A DNA stretch of 64,000 bases. Source: Flavobacteriales bacterium (lineage in GTDB: Bacteria; Bacteroidota; Bacteroidia; Flavobacteriales_E; Vicingaceae). The DNA lies in contig JABTUP010000014.1 of NCBI GenBank assembly GCA_015075325.1, positions 25,848 to 89,847 on the forward strand. Direction: 5' to 3'. A model generated the notes under the pieces. It was not told where the DNA came from and searched no databases. It saw nothing but the letters and a program-made list of their open reading frames with translations. How positions within the stretch are numbered: position 1 is the first letter of the stretch; each line of letters opens with the position of its first letter. The position numbers and the translations under genes are program-made. Positions 61,092 to 64,000 of this stretch are shown piece by piece.

Positions 61092-64000
61092 ATGAAAAAA
61101 ATACTTGGATTGGATTTGGGAACAAATTCTATTGGATGGGCTCTTGTTGAGCAAGATTTTGAAAACAAACAAGGACAAATATTAGGATTAGGAAGTAGGA
61201 TTATTCCGATGCCTCAAGATATTTTAACGGATTTTGGAAAAGGAACAACAAAATCTCAAACTGCGGATAGAACCAAAGCAAGGGGCGTTAGAAGACTTTA
61301 TCAACGTGACAATTTAAGACGAGAAAGACTGCACAGAGTTTTAAATATTCTTAATTTTTTACCACAACATTTTAAAAATGAAATTGATTTTGAATTTCAT
61401 AAAGGGCAATTCATCAATTACGGAGAACCTAAATTGCCTTTTTTCAAAAATGATGAAGGCAAATACGAGTTCCTTTTTAAAGATTCGTATAATGAGATGG
61501 TTGAAGAATTTAAAAAAGCACAACCTGATTTGTTTTATACCAAAGCAAACGGAAAAGAAACAAAAATACCTTATGATTGGACAATATATTATTTAAGAAA
61601 AAAAGCACTTTCTCTAAAAATATCAAAAGAGGAGTTAGCTTGGCTAATTCTAAACTTTAATCAAAAAAGAGGTTATTACCAATTAAGTGAAGATGAACAA
61701 GAAAATGACGAAAATAAAATTAAAGAATTTGTTGTTTTAAAGGTTGGAAAACTTATAGAAACAGGAGAAATTGCAAAAAAGACTGGAGATAAATTATTTA
61801 AAGTTTTTTTTGAAAATGGTTGGGAATATGATAAACCTACTGCAAGACCACAAGATTGGGAAGGAAAAACAAAAGAGTTTATTGTAACCACATCAGAAAC
61901 CAAAGATGGTAAAATAAAAAGAAGTTATAAAGCTGTAGATTCTGAACAAGACTGGATTGCAATAAAAAAGAAAACAGAACAAGAAATTGGAAAAAGTGGG
62001 GAAACAATTGGAACATATATCTACGAAACTCTTTTAACAAATCCTACTCAAAAAATAAGAGGTAAATTAGTAAGAACGATTGAACGAAAGTTTTACAAAG
62101 ACGAGTTAAAATCTATCCTTGAAACACAAATTGAATTACATACTGATTTACAAAGTAAAAAATTGTATTCAGCTTGTATAAATGAACTCTACCCAAACAA
62201 TGAGGCACACAGAAAAAATATTGAAAACAGAGGTTTTCTCTATCTTTTTATGGACGATATTATTTTCTACCAGCGTCCACTTAAAACAAAAACTTACCTG
62301 ATTAGTGATTGTTCATTAGAATATAGAATTAGAAAAGATACGAAAGAGAAAGTTTATATAAAGTGCATCGCCAAGTCGAATCCAATATTTCAAGAATTTA
62401 GATTGTGGCAGTTTTTAGCTAATTTAAAAATCTATGAACGAGAACGCGATGGCAATTTTGATGTTGATGTTACAATGGAATTATTAAATTCTGAAGATGA
62501 ATGGGTTAAACTATTTGATTCGCTAAATGACAAAGAAGAAATCAGTCAAAAACAGATGCTTTCATACTTTAAGTTAAATGTAGAAAAATATAGATGGAAT
62601 TTTGTTGATGAACCAGATAAAAAATATCCTTGCAATGAAACAAGATTTTCATTTCTATCTAGATTTAAAAAATTAAACATTGATAGCTCTTTTTTAACAC
62701 CAGAAGTTACTCAACATCTTTGGCATTTATTGTATTCCGTTACTGACCCAGAAGAACGGAAAAGTGCAATTAAAAAATTTGCTACAAAACATAGTTTAAA
62801 TACTGTATTTGAAGAGTTGTTTGCAAAATTCCCTCCTTTCAAAAGGGATTATGGCTCATTTTCGGAAAAAGCCATAAAGAAACTTTTACCTTTTATGAGA
62901 AAAGGAATTTATTGGAGTGAAGACAACATTTCCGAACAGGCAAAAACAAGAATAAATAGCATTATAGAACGATTAGAAACTATCAAATTTGAATTAAATA
63001 GACTAGAAGAAATAACGGATGATGTTGTACCAAAACAAGTTTTAAAAAGTTTTATTAATTCCGATTATTCTTTAAAAGGGCTAAATACCTATCAAGCATC
63101 ATATTTGGTTTACGGTAGACATTCTGAAGCAAGTGATACAAAAAAGTGGGCAACCTCGCAAGATATTGCCGATTTTCTAAATCCAAAACTAAAAGGCTCA
63201 TTCAAACAACATTCTTTACGCAACCCTATAGTAGAACAAGTATTAACCGAAACACTTAGAGTAGTTAAAGATATTTGGGATGAATTCGGAAATGGCGAAG
63301 AAAGTTATTTTGATGAAATTCATATTGAGTTGGGAAGAGAAATGAAAAATGACAAAAAAACAAGAGAAAGAATTTCTAAAACTCAAAACGAAAATGAAAA
63401 CACCAACCTACGTATTAGAGCTATATTGAATGAATTATTGAATGATGGTTTAGATGTAAAGCCTTACTCTCCAAGCCAGCAGGAAATTCTAAAAATTTAT
63501 GAGGAAGGTGTTTTTCAAAATGAAAATAAAAAAGAAGCTTTAGAGGAAATTGAAAAAATAAGAAAGAATGCTAGCCCCTCAAAATCTGAAATACAACGCT
63601 ATAAACTTTGGCTAGAACAAGGTTATATTTCACCATATACCGGAAAGTCAATTATGCTTTCTGAATTATTTACACATAAATATCAAATTGAACATATATT
63701 TCCTCAATCAAGATATTTTGATGACTCGTTGAGCAACAAAATAATTTGTGAAGCAGAAGTAAATCAACTTAAAGATAATAGAACTGCTTATGAATTTATA
63801 AAAGAATTTGGTGGTACTTCAGTTGATTTAGGTCAAGGGAGAAATATAAAAGTATTTACTATACCTGAATATGAACAACACGTAAAAACTTATTTTAACA
63901 AAAACAAAATAAAACGAGAAAACTTATTAAACGAAGATATTCCTGAGTCATTCATAAATCGTCAGATGAATGACAGCCGTTACATTAGTAAAGTTGTTAA
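61092..64000 (+). CDS. cas9: CRISPR-associated endonuclease Cas9 (type II-C), 3' end beyond the window
   Basis: An open frame of 969 codons from ATG 61092 to the window end. RuvC-I is KKILGLDLGTNSIGWALVEQ with catalytic D8; the Arg-rich bridge helix is RTKARGVRRLYQRDNLRRER (residues 60-79); RuvC-II is DEIHIELGREM with E746; the HNH domain follows with H868 in IEHIFPQS and N891 in EVNQLKDN, spaced as H840/N863 of SpCas9. RuvC-III and the PAM-interacting domain lie outside the window. The recognition lobe is large, as in Bacteroidota Cas9 proteins of about 1400-1500 residues. cas1, cas2 and the array are expected downstream. A tracrRNA gene lies upstream on the other strand. Confidence 0.95.
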   Translation, partial: MKKILGLDLGTNSIGWALVEQDFENKQGQILGLGSRIIPMPQDILTDFGKGTTKSQTADRTKARGVRRLYQRDNLRRERLHRVLNILNFLPQHFKNEIDFEFHKGQFINYGEPKLPFFKNDEGKYEFLFKDSYNEMVEEFKKAQPDLFYTKANGKETKIPYDWTIYYLRKKALSLKISKEELAWLILNFNQKRGYYQLSEDEQENDENKIKEFVVLKVGKLIETGEIAKKTGDKLFKVFFENGWEYDKPTARPQDWEGKTKEFIVTTSETKDGKIKRSYKAVDSEQDWIAIKKKTEQEIGKSGETIGTYIYETLLTNPTQKIRGKLVRTIERKFYKDELKSILETQIELHTDLQSKKLYSACINELYPNNEAHRKNIENRGFLYLFMDDIIFYQRPLKTKTYLISDCSLEYRIRKDTKEKVYIKCIAKSNPIFQEFRLWQFLANLKIYERERDGNFDVDVTMELLNSEDEWVKLFDSLNDKEEISQKQMLSYFKLNVEKYRWNFVDEPDKKYPCNETRFSFLSRFKKLNIDSSFLTPEVTQHLWHLLYSVTDPEERKSAIKKFATKHSLNTVFEELFAKFPPFKRDYGSFSEKAIKKLLPFMRKGIYWSEDNISEQAKTRINSIIERLETIKFELNRLEEITDDVVPKQVLKSFINSDYSLKGLNTYQASYLVYGRHSEASDTKKWATSQDIADFLNPKLKGSFKQHSLRNPIVEQVLTETLRVVKDIWDEFGNGEESYFDEIHIELGREMKNDKKTRERISKTQNENENTNLRIRAILNELLNDGLDVKPYSPSQQEILKIYEEGVFQNENKKEALEEIEKIRKNASPSKSEIQRYKLWLEQGYISPYTGKSIMLSELFTHKYQIEHIFPQSRYFDDSLSNKIICEAEVNQLKDNRTAYEFIKEFGGTSVDLGQGRNIKVFTIPEYEQHVKTYFNKNKIKRENLLNEDIPESFINRQMNDSRYISKVV

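Noticed and set aside
61378..61596. Separate small gene inside the cas9 region
   Set aside because: It is a +2 frame shadow; the cas9 frame from 61092 is open throughout with RuvC, bridge-helix and HNH motifs.
1..64000. tRNA, rRNA, insertion sequences or prophage genes
   Set aside because: I looked for CCA-ended cloverleafs, rRNA cores, transposase DDE motifs and integrases and saw none; a dedicated tRNA scan would be needed to exclude them fully.

Overview
The window is AT-rich chromosomal DNA from a member of the Bacteroidota, most likely a Flavobacteriales-type bacterium. The signs are a type IX secretion cargo with a gliding-motility-type C-terminal domain, a PorP/SprF-family protein, a Bacteroidota-style topoisomerase IV pair, -7 promoter boxes of the TAnnTTTG type, and a Bacteroidota-type II-C Cas9. 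The genus cannot be settled from the sequence. I saw no rRNA or tRNA gene.

Region by region: (1) 1-1484: the 3' part of alanine dehydrogenase and a small DUF4258-like membrane-anchored protein. (2) 1514-18075: a 16.5 kb surface-polysaccharide locus, all on the + strand, with a Wzx-type flippase, two O-antigen polymerase/ligase-fold proteins, glycosyltransferases, WecB, an FdtA/FdtB pair, two methyltransferases, a protein with three 51-residue repeats, and a WbpV/WbpL/WbpM-like set that probably makes and loads the first sugar. It ends in a strong bidirectional terminator. (3) 18156-29649: NhaD with an amino-acid dehydrogenase, malate dehydrogenase, a retropepsin-like protein, an RND pump with its adaptor, MeaB, and two poorly known proteins. 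(4) 29827-36998: parE and parC, split by a DUF559 endonuclease-like gene that is preceded by an inverted pair of REP-like palindromes, then rhomboid, HAD phosphatase and class IV aminotransferase. (5) 36988-42694: a complete TolC/adaptor/RND efflux operon on the - strand.

(6) 42813-49678, - strand: a tightly packed six-gene operon that I cannot assign to any described system: PqqD-like protein, ATP-grasp ligase, fold-type III PLP decarboxylase-like enzyme, a urea-transporter/M23-peptidase fusion, a beta-barrel protein and a TPR protein. A 10-bp-arm inverted repeat overlaps its promoter. (7) 49781-54766, - strand: a run of redox and stress genes (AraC, OsmC, DUF302, a two-haem lipoprotein, a His-rich lipoprotein, membrane proteins, MOSC, TetR). 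Its first gene carries the same operator as the efflux operon 12 kb away, so one TetR-type repressor may control both. (8) 54872-60715: an atypical response regulator, a 1324-residue T9SS cargo and a PorP/SprF protein. (9) 60716-64000: duplicated hairpins, a tracrRNA on the - strand, and the first 969 codons of cas9, which runs off the end of the window.

The main points for follow-up are the operon in (6), the twin operators linking (5) and (7), the tracrRNA/cas9 locus, and the REP-flanked DUF559 insertion between parE and parC.
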